A stretch of 64,000 nt of DNA from Nostocales cyanobacterium HT-58-2 (GCA_002163975.1 CP019636.1:1241001-1305000); one strand, 5' to 3'. Numbered from the stretch's first letter, positions 35,952-45,854 are shown. Numbers and translations: made by a program. Notes: generated from the letters alone by a model not told the origin.

Positions 35952-36392
35952 ATGAGTGAATCAAAAGTAGAACCTTCTGATCTATTACAAATCTTTGTCT
36001 ACGGCACTCTCAAACCAGGTGAAGAAAACTATCCTGCATACTGTGCTGGGAAAGTTGTCAATACTACTAAAGCAGTAGTACGAGGAAAATTATTTGCCCT
36101 ACCAATGGGCTATCCGGCAATGACGCCAGGAAATAGCCTAGTCCACGGATACATACTCTCGTTCGCTAATTTAGATGTCTTAACGAGACTAGATGATCTC
36201 GAAGATTATGATCCCGCCAGATCTGCGTCAGAAAATCTTTACAATCGAAAGCAAATACAGACCTACACTCTACAAGGAAGTTCTTTAGGTTGGGCTTGGG
36301 TCTACTTGATGACAGAAGAACTTGCCCGAAAACTAGAAGGTGTCCACTTACCTGACGGTATGTGGAGCAGTTATCAAGACAACATAATGTAG
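35952..36392 (+). CDS. Gamma-glutamylcyclotransferase (AIG2-like) family protein
   Basis: 146 residues from ATG 35952, chosen because AGGAAAAGGA sits six bases before it; ATG 35934 has none. The family opening FVYGTLKPGEENY (substrate-binding YGxL) is near the N-terminus, and LDDLEDYDP carries the catalytic Glu region. Members cyclise gamma-glutamyl amines or amino acids to 5-oxoproline, in glutathione or polyamine turnover. The substrate is not evident. Confidence 0.87.
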   Translation: MSESKVEPSDLLQIFVYGTLKPGEENYPAYCAGKVVNTTKAVVRGKLFALPMGYPAMTPGNSLVHGYILSFANLDVLTRLDDLEDYDPARSASENLYNRKQIQTYTLQGSSLGWAWVYLMTEELARKLEGVHLPDGMWSSYQDNIM

Positions 36393-36454
36393 ACTACGAA
36401 TTATAAAGTTTTTGATTCATAATTCGCAATCGATAATTTTACTTTATATCAGAT

Positions 36455-37075
36455 TCAATATATGAGATCGTAGCCCTCATCCTGTGATTGAGGAACTTGA
36501 TCCACTGGATTTTCCGGAGAGGCTTGTGCTGCTTTTGGAATAGGAATAACTGGGTTATTTATAGCAACCATAAGCGGTGAAGGACCAATAGGAGCAGACT
36601 CTGCTGGTTGTGTTTGTTGTACTGGTTGGTTGTTGGCAAGTTGAGGTAATCTTGGTTCACCACCTGTCAGTAAACTAGACATGGCACCAATAACACAAGC
36701 AGCAACAGCAGCACCTCCAGTCAACCACAGTAACCTGGGTCGATGGCGTAAACGTGCCATTACTTGCTCAACTGTTTCTTCTACTGACTGTTGTGGTTCC
36801 GGAATCGGTAGAGTCCGTACACCCTGCCGCAGCTTTAACAGCCGACCATACAAACGCTGAACTGTGGGATCGTCTGCAAGCCATTCCTCGACTTGCTTAC
36901 GTTCAGCAGCCGTCACCTCACCGTCGAGGTAAGCACTCAATAACTCGAAGCGATCGCGCTTCACCATCATATCCATAGCACCCGTTGATTCATTGGCATG
37001 GTCAGCCTTCTCATTTGGCAAATTGTTATGATTTTGCACGCGAGAATGGTCATCAAACTGAGAATCAGTAGTCAT
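36455..37075 (-). CDS. Anti-sigma factor, probable partner of the adjacent ECF sigma factor
   Basis: 206 residues from ATG 37075; a GTG 87 bases upstream would lengthen it. Cytoplasmic LLSAYLDGEVTAAERKQVEE is the anti-sigma domain opening, without the zinc His/Cys pair of ZAS proteins. A single membrane segment (WLTGGAAVAACVIGAMSSLL, about residue 125) leads to a Pro/Gln-rich periplasmic tail. Such proteins hold a sigma factor at the membrane until proteolysis releases it. It lies 156 bases downstream of the sigma gene on the same strand. Confidence 0.82.
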   Translation of the reverse strand: MTTDSQFDDHSRVQNHNNLPNEKADHANESTGAMDMMVKRDRFELLSAYLDGEVTAAERKQVEEWLADDPTVQRLYGRLLKLRQGVRTLPIPEPQQSVEETVEQVMARLRHRPRLLWLTGGAAVAACVIGAMSSLLTGGEPRLPQLANNQPVQQTQPAESAPIGPSPLMVAINNPVIPIPKAAQASPENPVDQVPQSQDEGYDLIY

Positions 37076-37231
37076 TTTAACATTATTACCAATTCCTACA
37101 CGGGTAAACAAGGCGGACAAGTGTGAGAAATTAATCAATTCTTCTCCTGTCGGCAGAAGCACTCTGCAAGTTCTTTAATATTCTTAACGTATTATCATAT
37201 TCTGCCATGAATCTAAGGAAGGATACTGTTA

Positions 37232-37888
37232 CTACGCATCTAGATAGTTTTGCAATTGAGATTGCAATCTTGCTCTTGCTCTGGCTATTCTTGACTTGAC
37301 TGTTCCTAAAGAAACACCAGTGAGTTCAGCAATTTCTTCGTATGCCAATCCTTCGATTTCTCTGAGGACAATTGTTGTGCGGAACACCTCTGGCAAATCT
37401 GTAATCGCCTCACGTAATTGCTCATAAAACTCTCTAGTCGTTAATTCTTCCTCAGGTCCGGGAGTATCTCCAGCAATTTCCCAGTCCATCTCGCCATCAT
37501 CTACCGAACGGGGAGCATCCAGCGACAAGGGACTGACAACCCGCTTACGCTTGCGCAACTCATCGTAAAACAAGTTGGTTGCAATGCGGCTTAACCAGCC
37601 CCGGAATTTAGCTGGCTCTTGTAATCGGTTGATATTGCGATACACGCGAATCCAAACCTCTTGAGCTAAATCAGCCCTGTCAGACCAATCAGGAGCCAAA
37701 TGGTATAAGACTCTATCAACCTGGGATTGATATCGGCGCAAGAGCTCAGCAAAGGCAGCACGATCAGGGCGTAGTCCTGCTTGACAGCGCAAAATTAGGT
37801 CGTGATTTGAGAGTTTGTCAACTTGCACTGATGCTTCTGGAAGCCTCGCATCAACCGTTGACCAGGATACAGTAATCGATTGACTCAT
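37232..37888 (-). CDS. sigG: ECF RNA polymerase sigma factor, SigG-like
   Basis: 218 residues with regions 2 and 4 only. Region 2 is FAELLRRYQSQVDRVLYHL with DLAQEVWIRVYRNI and FRGWLSRIATNLFYDELRKR; region 4 is LPEVFRTTIVLREIEGLAYE with VSLGTVKSRIARARARL (helix-turn-helix). Length and linked anti-sigma gene resemble cyanobacterial SigG, involved in envelope stress. It directs RNA polymerase to its own stress regulon, probably including this operon. No SigG promoter could be confirmed by eye. Confidence 0.93.
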   Translation of the reverse strand: MSQSITVSWSTVDARLPEASVQVDKLSNHDLILRCQAGLRPDRAAFAELLRRYQSQVDRVLYHLAPDWSDRADLAQEVWIRVYRNINRLQEPAKFRGWLSRIATNLFYDELRKRKRVVSPLSLDAPRSVDDGEMDWEIAGDTPGPEEELTTREFYEQLREAITDLPEVFRTTIVLREIEGLAYEEIAELTGVSLGTVKSRIARARARLQSQLQNYLDA

Positions 37889-38230
37889 AGATCGTACTGG
37901 CTGTAAATCATCCCTATCTATTAGACCTGCTAATCAGCAGGATGTTCCCTTATTGAGTGACGGATTTATGACTGGAACATTAGGGTATATCCACCTGGTT
38001 GGATAGATGGCTGCACAAAAAACTGCTCCCGGTTCCTTTTGCGTGGATACGCTCTTCCTACACTTCTCAGTTATTACCTAGCAAGGAAATGGCAATGTTA
38101 CTTATACTTGTGCAATATTATTAACTGGCTGTCTACAATTGACAAATTAAAATTCCGCGATAAAGACAAAAGAATAAGGAAAAATTAGCTCCTGACTTGC
38201 CCATACTTCACCGGCTGCTTCATAAAACTT

Positions 38231-38386
38231 TTATTTTTGTGGTAGTCTGACTAAAAGGTTTGGTACTGCTCCAGCTTCTTGTTGGTAATTGCTAGCATCT
38301 GTATTTCTTTGCTCGGGTACGTGAACTTGTAAAAACAGATTTAAGGAAAAAGTAATCGTAATTGCTAGAAAGAGTTTTTCCAACAT
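38231..38386 (-). CDS. 51-residue exported peptide, unknown
   Basis: ATG 38386 with GGGAG nine bases ahead; stop TAA 38231. Sequence begins MLEKLFLAITITFSLNLFLQ, a clean N-terminal hydrophobic segment, followed by a polar tail rich in Asn, Gln and Glu (VPEQRNTDASNYQQEAG). It probably stays at or crosses the inner membrane. No family known. It lies 343 bases upstream of the SigG-like gene on the same strand. Confidence 0.55.
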   Translation of the reverse strand: MLEKLFLAITITFSLNLFLQVHVPEQRNTDASNYQQEAGAVPNLLVRLPQK

Positions 38387-38860
38387 ATGTTTTTCTCCCA
38401 CCCACACCTAAAATGATTGATCGCTACTCTTTATAAAGAGTTCCAGGAAGCAAGTGTTTCTCACCCAGAGTTTGTTCTGTCAAAGCAGTAGCGTAATCCC
38501 CATAGCCCTAGTTTGCCCGGGACTCTTGACAAATTCATGAGGGAACTGATAAATGTTTGTGAATTTTTAGTAACCACATCATGAAAGTAGAAGTCAGTGT
38601 TCAGGTGAACTATCGGTAGAATCTCTTGATATTACAAACTTGGATAACAGACTATTGAATGAAGCAGTGAGACAGCAAGTAGTTCGCTTCAAAGCAGTGT
38701 CTGGGCTACCCAGAGAAAGTTTACTGCTCTTGCGGCAACTGCGTTCAGCATAGGCATACGCATAGCGTCTAGTGACAGAACAAGGCTTTCTGCTTCAAGG
38801 TAGAGTAAGCTAGGGTAAGCTGATAGCTAGGTCAGATGGGTCTGCTGGAGAGAATAGACG
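38387..38860. other. Spacer between the small peptide and the L,D-transpeptidase
   Basis: 474 bases. One plus-strand stretch, about 38577-38752, is open and reads NRLLNEAVRQQVVRFKAVSG, then LPRESLLLL, but it opens after a TAA and lacks a start codon; it may be a gene remnant. The region must carry two divergent promoters. Confidence 0.35.
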
Positions 38861-39532
38861 ATGGCGATAGTAAGAAACGACTCATTAACGCGTATAGTGA
38901 TGTTGCTCTGTTTTGGTACAGCAATCTTATCTCTCGCTGTCCATTGGCGTATGACGGCTTCTATGACGCCTCATACCAAGTCGGGAATAGATAAAAACGT
39001 TTTATCTGGGCAAGCCTCTGCAGCAGAAAAACCGTGGCAACTCACCCAAGAAAAAAAACAAAATATAATAGCCTCTAGTATCTCAAATTTGCTACCAGAT
39101 CAAGGTGTCACTCAACGAAAATCATCTGCAAGCCTAGGTGATGGAAAAACTCAATTAGTGGTTGATTTAAGCGATCGCCGCGTTTACGTTCACCAGGGGG
39201 ACCTCGTCATCGCAAGTTACCCAATCGGTGTGGGTAAGAAAGGCTGGGAAACCCCAACTGGTTCCTTTCAAGTCATGCACAAGCAACTCAATCCTATCTG
39301 GCGTCACCCAATTACTGGCAGAGTATTTCCCTCTGGTGAGGATAGCCCATTGGGAGACCGATGGATTGGTTTTTGGTCAGATGGACGCAATCAAATTGGC
39401 TTTCACGGTACACCAGATGATGGGGTCGTAGGCAGTGCAATCTCCCACGGTTGTCTACGGATGCGCAATCCTGATGTCCGCTTGCTTTATAAGCAGGTGA
39501 GTATGGGCACACCCGTAGAAGTACGTGAGTGA
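38861..39532 (+). CDS. L,D-transpeptidase (YkuD domain), exported
   Basis: 223 residues. An N-terminal membrane segment (about residues 13-29) is followed by a linker and the YkuD domain from about 98. The catalytic motif is complete: HGTPDDG...AISHGCLRM, with the nucleophile Cys in SHGCLRM. These enzymes make 3->3 peptidoglycan cross-links or attach proteins to peptidoglycan in the periplasm, and resist penicillins. Ends 185 bases before the convergent ComFB gene. Confidence 0.93.
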   Translation: MAIVRNDSLTRIVMLLCFGTAILSLAVHWRMTASMTPHTKSGIDKNVLSGQASAAEKPWQLTQEKKQNIIASSISNLLPDQGVTQRKSSASLGDGKTQLVVDLSDRRVYVHQGDLVIASYPIGVGKKGWETPTGSFQVMHKQLNPIWRHPITGRVFPSGEDSPLGDRWIGFWSDGRNQIGFHGTPDDGVVGSAISHGCLRMRNPDVRLLYKQVSMGTPVEVRE

Positions 39533-39593
39533 TAACTCATGAGTCATGAAGCAATGACTCATGACCACTTGCTTTTCAAACATTCAAAATTCA

Positions 39594-39690
39594 AAAAATT
39601 ACAGCAGGATTCAGCAGTAAAACAGGCTTAGTCCCTGATTTTGAGACAAAGCACGTGTACTTCACCAACTGAAAATCCGCTGTAATTTTG
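39594..39690. terminator. Long inverted repeat between convergent genes
   Basis: AAATTACAGCAGGATT (39596-39611) and AATCCGCTGTAATTT (39674-39688) are complementary with one slip. Lying between convergent transcripts, with AT-rich outer flanks, it may terminate both, or it may be a small repeat. Confidence 0.4.
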
Positions 39691-39716
39691 AATTCTGAAT
39701 TCCCCAAATGGGGTGA

Positions 39717-40268
39717 CTACTCAGATTTTGGCTCAAAATGAGGTGCGTATGCTTGGAGTAACGTACTGACTTGACGTAGAACTTCATTACCAGTATTTTT
39801 TGTTCCGACTGGCGTTCTGTCATCATTAGGTCGGTCAAGGTTACGGGCGATCGCCTCTCCTACTTGGTGGGCAATCAATTCCTGCAGTTCTGCTTTGGCA
39901 CGTTGGCGCTGGTAGTTAGCCCCTTCTTCTGTCGTGGCATATAGAGGTGGTAGACGATTGAGGGCGTAAGCGGCAATATCTCCCACATCCAGAGAACTTT
40001 CGCTCGTTGCTTCAATTTCTGCCACACGGGATATTGCCTCTGTCAGTACCAACTCTTCCATCACGTTGATAAATTGTTTGCGTGGTACCGCCACCACTTC
40101 CCCAGTCAATAGCGACCCCATCAGCCGATCCAACGCCATATACTCCTCTATGGAGAGTTCACTGGCGCTATCACAGATTCGCCCGACTTCTGCTTCCATT
40201 GCTGGTGTGAGATAACCATCCTGGAGAGCTTGTTCCACAATTTTTCCAATACTCATAACGCTCATCAT
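39717..40268 (-). CDS. Late competence ComFB-domain protein
   Basis: 183 residues. The ComFB domain is about residues 65-130: FINVMEELVLTEAISRVAEI, then DVGDIAAYALNRLPPLYAT. In cyanobacteria such proteins have been shown to bind cyclic di-GMP and to influence competence and pili. The N-terminus has helix pairs and three clustered start codons (40268, 40265, 40256), so the exact start is uncertain. Read toward the L,D-transpeptidase. Confidence 0.85.
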   Translation of the reverse strand: MMSVMSIGKIVEQALQDGYLTPAMEAEVGRICDSASELSIEEYMALDRLMGSLLTGEVVAVPRKQFINVMEELVLTEAISRVAEIEATSESSLDVGDIAAYALNRLPPLYATTEEGANYQRQRAKAELQELIAHQVGEAIARNLDRPNDDRTPVGTKNTGNEVLRQVSTLLQAYAPHFEPKSE

Positions 40269-40355
40269 CTTTCAGCCATCCAAGCAAGGTGGGCACGGTA
40301 CCAATCAATCCTATTTATTTTGCCCATTTGTGAGCAAATAATAAGCAAAAAGTTA

Positions 40356-41291
40356 TTATTTTACTGATTGATATCGCCAGGGTACAGGGTCAATAGACTT
40401 ACCATTGACATATAAGCCCCAATGCAAGTGGGGACCAGTGGCAGCACCTGTTGAACCGACTGCGCCAAGTAATTGACCAGGTTTCACAAAATCACCCTCT
40501 TTGACATTAATGCGGCTGAGGTGCATAAAAATGCTTGCCACGCCTTGTCCGTGGTCAATGCCAACAACATTACCATGAACCCGAAATCCTTGGGATACTG
40601 TGCCTACTAGAACAACCCGTCCAGCCGCTGGAGCAACAACAGGCGAACCCGCAGCGCCAGCATAGTCAACGCCGCGATGGTAGTAATCATTTGCAAATTT
40701 CCCATTGTAGTAACGACGTACACCATAAATTGTGCTCATCCGCCCTTTGTTGGGTGCGACAAAAGGACCATCCCACAACTTTTCTGGTGTTCGTACTGCC
40801 CTGAACTCTGATGCACGCTTGAGTTCATACTCTGTAGCTTGTACCCCAGCTTTTCCTGGGGGAAGATTGATGCGTTGTACAGGAAATTTACGGGCACGTA
40901 CTTGTATAGACAAGTTCTTCTCTTGACCTTCGCCAGAAACCCGAAGAGTTCTGGTTCCAGCTTTTTCCAAAGGCGTAGTGGGAATCAAAGCCCGATACTG
41001 ATTAGGTGCTATTTCATACGCTGGATAAGTGTCATCACCCTGTGTGACTGTGACATTGCTACCGTTAGCAGGATTATCTAGACTGACTAAAACTGATATG
41101 GTGTCTCCAAGTTTAGGAGCTGTTGGATTCACTTGTACTTGTAACGCTTTTACAGGCGATACCAAGGCGATGGGGAAAGCAGCCAATATTCCAAGACCTA
41201 CACTGATTGCACAGAGGTTAGTTTTTGTAGCTTGCATGAGTGAACCCAGTAACTTTTGCCCAGAATTACTGGCGTGATATTTGGTCGTCAT
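40356..41291 (-). CDS. M23-family peptidoglycan endopeptidase (LytM-like)
   Basis: 311 residues from ATG 41291; a GTG 24 bases upstream is also possible. A signal segment (about residues 20-48) leads to a Big-like beta domain (LQVQVNPTAPKLGDTISVLV). The M23 zinc site is HRGVDYAG (H-x3-D) and GPHLHWGLYVNG (H-x-H), both intact. These hydrolases cut peptide cross-bridges in peptidoglycan outside the inner membrane. Near an L,D-transpeptidase and dapF, it forms a loose cell-wall neighbourhood. Confidence 0.92.
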   Translation of the reverse strand: MTTKYHASNSGQKLLGSLMQATKTNLCAISVGLGILAAFPIALVSPVKALQVQVNPTAPKLGDTISVLVSLDNPANGSNVTVTQGDDTYPAYEIAPNQYRALIPTTPLEKAGTRTLRVSGEGQEKNLSIQVRARKFPVQRINLPPGKAGVQATEYELKRASEFRAVRTPEKLWDGPFVAPNKGRMSTIYGVRRYYNGKFANDYYHRGVDYAGAAGSPVVAPAAGRVVLVGTVSQGFRVHGNVVGIDHGQGVASIFMHLSRINVKEGDFVKPGQLLGAVGSTGAATGPHLHWGLYVNGKSIDPVPWRYQSVK

Positions 41292-41557
41292 AGAGGTGTT
41301 ATTAACAATTCTCACTTCTTCTGATGAAACAAAGACTAACGTATTGTTTGAGGTGTTTCCTAAACTTGGTTGTTATTTTTGAAACTTACTTAGTATAAAT
41401 AACTCATGTTCATGAGCACCAGATATCCAGATCTGCGGTTAGTTGGAAAGCAATGTCTTTTGAAGATTGCTGCCAACTGTTGCTAAGATACTCCCCACAC
41501 TAATAGAAAACTTTGTATGCTGAGTTTATGAAGTTTTCATAGTTCTTTGATAAGCTT

Positions 41558-43897
41558 GTGCAGGAAGATTTTAGGCTAATAGTTGATTTGGTTTCAGTTC
41601 TTGCAATAGCAGCCTGTGGCGGACTCTTGGCTAGCTTATTGCGACAACCCGTTTTGCTTGGGTATCTCATTGGTGGAATGGTCGTGGGACCAGCCGGACT
41701 GGGACTTATCAAAGAATTAATTCAAGTAGAAACTTTGGCTCAGTTCGGTGTCGCCTTCTTACTATTTGCCTTGGGAGTTGAATTTTCTTTTACAGAACTA
41801 AAAAAAGTTCAGGCGATCGCTCTTGGGGGAGGAGGACTCCAAATTGCCCTGACAATTCTCATCACCGTTTTGGTTTGTGGAGCTGCAGGTGCTTGGGCAT
41901 ATCTGCCTGCTAAAGGTATATTTTTAGGGGCAATTCTGTCTTTGTCTTCCACAGCAGTTGTTCTCAAGTGTTTGATGGAGCGTAATGAAACAGAAACGCC
42001 CCACGGACAAGTCATGCTGGGAATTCTAGTCGTTCAAGATTTGGCACTGGGGCTGATGCTTGCAGTTCTGCCAGCTCTTCATCAACCAGGAGAAACGCTT
42101 GTTATCGCAGTGTTATTAGCACTGTTGCGGATTGGTTTATTTGCCGCTGGTGCAGTTGTCGCAGGGATTTGGCTGATCCCTCCTTTGTTGCGACTGCTAG
42201 CGCGTACCGAAAGCCGAGAATTATTTTTATTAGGCGTAGTGGCGCTGTGTTTGGGTATTGCCCTGTTGACAGAATATTTGGGGCTTTCTATTGAAATGGG
42301 GGCTTTTGTTGCTGGTTTGATGATTTCGGAGGTGGAATACTCCGACCAAACATTAACATACGTGGAGCCACTGCGAGATATTTTTGCTAGCTTATTCTTT
42401 GCCTCCATTGGGATGTTAATCGACCCAGCATTTTTGTGGAATAACCTGGAATTGATTCTGGGGCTAGTGGCATTGGTCTTTATTGGGAAATTTTTAATTA
42501 TCACGCCACTGGTAAAATTGTTTCGCTACCCACTGAAAACGGCGTTGATGGCTGGGTTAGGGTTAGCTCAGATTGGAGAATTTTCGTTTGTTCTTGCCAG
42601 TGAAGGACAGGTGCTGGGATTAGTTTCCCGGCGAGTCTATTTACTAATTTTGGGAACAACAGCAGTCACACTGGTACTGACCCCCTTTGTGCTACGTTTA
42701 GTTCCCATTTTATTTGACTGGCTAGAATCAATGCCTTGGCTGAAGCCCTATTTCAGTGGAGAGGGTAAGCCGTTAGCAGTTGCTGACGAACTGCCGATCA
42801 AAGATCATGTCGTCGTCTGTGGTTACGGGCGAGTAGGACGCAATTTGGTAAAGTTGCTACAGCAGCACGATTTACCTGTGATTGTTATTGACCAGGCAGA
42901 AAGTCGAATTCAGCAGTTGCGGGAAGCAGGCGTTCCTTATGTCTATGGTAATTGCGTAAGTTTTCACGTTTTAGAAACTGCTGGAGTCAACAGCGCACGA
43001 GGAATGGCGATCGCACTTCCTGATCCGATGAGTACACGCCTTTGCCTCAAACGCGCTTTGGAATTGTCTCCTGATTTAAATGTCGTCGTTCGGGCTACCA
43101 ACGATAAAAGTATTGAAGTGCTTTACCAACTGGGGGCGCGGGAAGTTGTGCAACCAGAGTTTGAAGCGAGTTTGGAGATGGTAGCTTACATATTAACTGA
43201 AGTCGGTTTGTCATTTGCTGTGGTACAGCGAGAAATGCAGGAAATTCGCAATCGTCATTATTTGGATCTGCGACCAGAGCAATCAGCCTCTGAAGTTTCC
43301 CGCGATTTGCGACAAGCAACTCAAGACCTCAATAAACGCTGGTATTCTTTACCATCTGGTTCACCCCTTGTTGGTATGACTTTAGACGAAGCGGATATGC
43401 GCTACCTAACGGGAGCAAGTTTGATGGCAATTCGTCGCGAAACAGGTGAAGAAATCGATTATCCTCCAGCCCAGACCAAGTTAGAAGAGGGCGATCGCCT
43501 TTTGGTCGTGGGATCGGATGATGAATTAGCAGCTTTGGATGAATTTGCTAAAGGTCAGGCTGCTGTCCCTGGAGAAAACAGCGCTTGTCAGTGGGTCACA
43601 ATCAGTGCTGATAGTCCAGTGGTTGGAAAAACCCTCGCAGACTTAGATATCCGCAACCAATATGGAGTCATGGTGCAGGCGATGCGACGAGATGGGAAAT
43701 TTATCCGCTTCCCCGATGCTAGCAAGGACTTGCAAATCCGCGACCAAGTTTTATTGTGCGGTCATTTGCCTTCTTTAAATCAACTTGTACAGTTGCTTGC
43801 CCCAGCAAGCGAAATTCCACTATCTATTCCTGTAGTGAAAGCAGGTGAAGCAGAAGCACTCAAAGAGTTTTTGCCGATGGATAGTGTGTTGGATTAG
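41558..43897 (+). CDS. Kef-type cation:proton antiporter with TrkA domains
   Basis: 779 residues from GTG 41558. Residues about 10-380 are 12 membrane helices of the CPA2 family (LRQPVLLGYLIGGMVVGPAG; LAQFGVAFLLFALGVEFSF). Then a RCK/TrkA-N Rossmann domain with DHVVVCGYGRVGRNLVKLL, and two TrkA-C domains. The whole resembles KefB/KefC-like potassium efflux antiporters gated by nucleotide. It exchanges K+ or Na+ for H+ across the inner membrane, for pH or osmotic control. Confidence 0.93.
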   Translation: MQEDFRLIVDLVSVLAIAACGGLLASLLRQPVLLGYLIGGMVVGPAGLGLIKELIQVETLAQFGVAFLLFALGVEFSFTELKKVQAIALGGGGLQIALTILITVLVCGAAGAWAYLPAKGIFLGAILSLSSTAVVLKCLMERNETETPHGQVMLGILVVQDLALGLMLAVLPALHQPGETLVIAVLLALLRIGLFAAGAVVAGIWLIPPLLRLLARTESRELFLLGVVALCLGIALLTEYLGLSIEMGAFVAGLMISEVEYSDQTLTYVEPLRDIFASLFFASIGMLIDPAFLWNNLELILGLVALVFIGKFLIITPLVKLFRYPLKTALMAGLGLAQIGEFSFVLASEGQVLGLVSRRVYLLILGTTAVTLVLTPFVLRLVPILFDWLESMPWLKPYFSGEGKPLAVADELPIKDHVVVCGYGRVGRNLVKLLQQHDLPVIVIDQAESRIQQLREAGVPYVYGNCVSFHVLETAGVNSARGMAIALPDPMSTRLCLKRALELSPDLNVVVRATNDKSIEVLYQLGAREVVQPEFEASLEMVAYILTEVGLSFAVVQREMQEIRNRHYLDLRPEQSASEVSRDLRQATQDLNKRWYSLPSGSPLVGMTLDEADMRYLTGASLMAIRRETGEEIDYPPAQTKLEEGDRLLVVGSDDELAALDEFAKGQAAVPGENSACQWVTISADSPVVGKTLADLDIRNQYGVMVQAMRRDGKFIRFPDASKDLQIRDQVLLCGHLPSLNQLVQLLAPASEIPLSIPVVKAGEAEALKEFLPMDSVLD

Positions 43898-43905
43898 TTC
43901 CAGGA

Positions 43906-44121
43906 CTATTCTTTCGACTGGATGTATGCAATTGATTGCTTCCAAACAGTTGTCTGCTGGCTATTTTCATCCACTAAACACACACATTGTGCGTCCTGCC
44001 ATATAATTCTTCCGGTTAGGAGATCGCCGGTCAGCAGTTTTAACTGAATTGTCGCTGCCTGTTGAATCAGGTTTTGTACTTGCCGAACACTAGGCAGTGA
44101 GGTGTCGAATTCCGTAATCAT
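43906..44121 (-). CDS. hfq: Cyanobacterial Hfq
   Basis: 71 residues from ATG 44121, starting MITEFDTSLPSVRQVQNLI, the unusual short cyanobacterial form. The Sm1 part TIQLKLLTGDLLTGRIIWQD and Sm2 IAYIQSK are recognisable. Cyanobacterial Hfq is needed for motility and interacts with the pilus ATPase rather than acting as a general sRNA chaperone. Head-to-head with dapF, the conserved cyanobacterial neighbourhood, which supports the call. Confidence 0.88.
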   Translation of the reverse strand: MITEFDTSLPSVRQVQNLIQQAATIQLKLLTGDLLTGRIIWQDAQCVCLVDENSQQTTVWKQSIAYIQSKE

Positions 44122-44210
44122 AGTCATGAGCCATCTATCATGAGTCATTTGTCATCAGTAAGGGCAAATGACAAAAGAGAAAACACAAATATAATTCATG
44201 GATTTTGAAA

Positions 44211-45050
44211 ATGGCAATTGAATTTACCAAATATCACGGTTTGGGCAATGATTTCATTTTGATTGACAATCGCTCGTCATCACAGCCTGTGATAACTCCT
44301 GAGCAAGCAGTGAAGTTGTGCGATCGCCACTTTGGTATCGGTGCAGATGGTGTCATTTTTGCGCTACCAGGTGAAAATGGTACTGACTACACCATGCGGA
44401 TTTTTAATTCTGATGGTTCAGAACCAGAAATGTGTGGTAACGGTATTCGCTGTTTGGCAGCTTTTTTGGCTGATTTAGAAGGTGAGGCTCAAAGAAGCAA
44501 GTATCACATTCATACTTTAGGTGGTGTGATGACACCCCAACTGATGGTGGATGGTCAAGTGAAAGTGGATATGGGCATCCCCAGACTACTCGCTAGTGAA
44601 ATTCCTACCACTCTTAGCCCAGCTAACCAAAAAGTTATCAATCAGCAGCTGGAGGTTGCACTTAAAACTTGGGATGTAACCTGTGTGAATATGGGCAATC
44701 CCCACTGTATTACTTTTGTAGAAGATGTCGCAGCAATTCCTCTAGAAGCCATTGGTCTCCAGTTTGAGCATCACCCAGTTTTTCCCCAACGGATAAATAC
44801 TGAATTTATTCAAGTCGTGCGCCGTGACTACGTCAAAATGCGTGTATGGGAAAGAGGCGCTGGTATAACTTTAGCTTGTGGTACAGGTGCGTGTGCTTCC
44901 TTAGTCGCTGGTGTGTTGACCGGGAGGTGCGATCGCGCTGCTACAGTAGAACTCCCTGGAGGACCCTTACAAATTGAATGGTCAGAAATTGACCAGAGGG
45001 TTTATATGACCGGACCAGCAGAAAGAGTTTTCACAGGGAAAATCGACTAA
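44211..45050 (+). CDS. dapF: Diaminopimelate epimerase
   Basis: 279 residues from ATG 44211; the frame opens with TTG two codons earlier. Starts [18 protein letters not shown]. The two catalytic cysteines are in [14 protein letters not shown] and [11 protein letters not shown]. The enzyme converts LL- to meso-diaminopimelate for lysine and peptidoglycan. Divergent from hfq. Confidence 0.97.
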   Translation: MAIEFTKYHGLGNDFILIDNRSSSQPVITPEQAVKLCDRHFGIGADGVIFALPGENGTDYTMRIFNSDGSEPEMCGNGIRCLAAFLADLEGEAQRSKYHIHTLGGVMTPQLMVDGQVKVDMGIPRLLASEIPTTLSPANQKVINQQLEVALKTWDVTCVNMGNPHCITFVEDVAAIPLEAIGLQFEHHPVFPQRINTEFIQVVRRDYVKMRVWERGAGITLACGTGACASLVAGVLTGRCDRAATVELPGGPLQIEWSEIDQRVYMTGPAERVFTGKID

Positions 45051-45072
45051 AAGCTCTGTCCACTTATGATAA

Positions 45073-45098
45073 GGAAAAGATGGGCTGTTCGCCCATCT
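45073..45098 (-). terminator. Hairpin terminator of the PEP-CTERM gene
   Basis: AGATGGGC (45078-45085) pairs with GCCCATCT (45091-45098); on the minus strand TTTTCC follows. Lies 34 bases after the PEP-CTERM gene stop and also behind dapF. Confidence 0.6.
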
Positions 45099-45131
45099 CA
45101 CAGGAAAATTATCAAAAGTTCAGTCCCAAAC

Positions 45132-45854
45132 CTACGCTTGCTTGCGGAAACGTTGCCGCATACCTACACCAAAGCCAAGCGCCGTGAGTGAACCCAGAAT
45201 GGTGAGAGGTTCGGGGACTGGCTGCAGGTTGGCATTGCTTACTTTTAAGGCTGATGTGTTGTTATAGTCATTTATGTCCACCACACCCAAAGCTAGGTTG
45301 TAAGTCCCAGGAGTCGAGAAGGTATAGGTAAAAGAATTATTCCCTGTTTCTTTGCTGAAGGGACTGGAAACATTGGATGCATTGGTAATATCAGCTAGCT
45401 TAGTGACAGTGTTGTTTACCAAGAAGAAAGCATAATCTGGTTTGCTTGTCTCATTAGTAAGAAAGTTGTAGTTAAAGCTAAACACATCACCAGCTTGTGC
45501 AGTAATTGTATTTTTGATTGCAGACCCTTCAAATGCTACACCACCAATATCCAGAGCAGTACCAGTTACACCCAAAAAGTTTTGTAGATTTGGGGTAGGA
45601 CGCGCTTCTCCTGCTGGGGTGCCTGAGAAATTAAAAGATGTATCAGGTTGAGGAAAATCATCACTTTGTAAGGCGTTAGTGGTCAGATTAGCCTGACCAG
45701 CCCTAGAGGTAACATCACCAAAACTTTGCCAACTGCTGAAATTTACTTGAACAGCAAAGGAGGTGGCATTGTTTATCACCAAACCACCGAAGCTAGCAAG
45801 GCTGAGGACAACTGCCTTGAGAGTTGAATGTTTGATGAACTGAGAAATGGTCAT
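45132..45854 (-). CDS. PEP-CTERM exported protein
   Basis: 240 residues with AAGGAA before the ATG. A signal peptide (about residues 1-34) is followed by a Ser/Thr/Asn-rich beta-sandwich-like domain (VFSFNYNFLTNE, then YTFSTPGTYNLALGVVDIND). The end is VPEPLTILGSLTALGFGVGM followed by basic RQRFRKQA, the PEP-CTERM sorting tail recognised by exosortase. Probably anchored outside the cell and released or linked to exopolysaccharide. Function of the body unknown. Confidence 0.9.
   Translation of the reverse strand: MTISQFIKHSTLKAVVLSLASFGGLVINNATSFAVQVNFSSWQSFGDVTSRAGQANLTTNALQSDDFPQPDTSFNFSGTPAGEARPTPNLQNFLGVTGTALDIGGVAFEGSAIKNTITAQAGDVFSFNYNFLTNETSKPDYAFFLVNNTVTKLADITNASNVSSPFSKETGNNSFTYTFSTPGTYNLALGVVDINDYNNTSALKVSNANLQPVPEPLTILGSLTALGFGVGMRQRFRKQA

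Noticed and set aside
42082..42504. 140-codon minus-strand open frame
   Set aside because: Lies inside the antiporter gene on the opposite strand; Ser/Lys/Asn-rich sequence without any family features.
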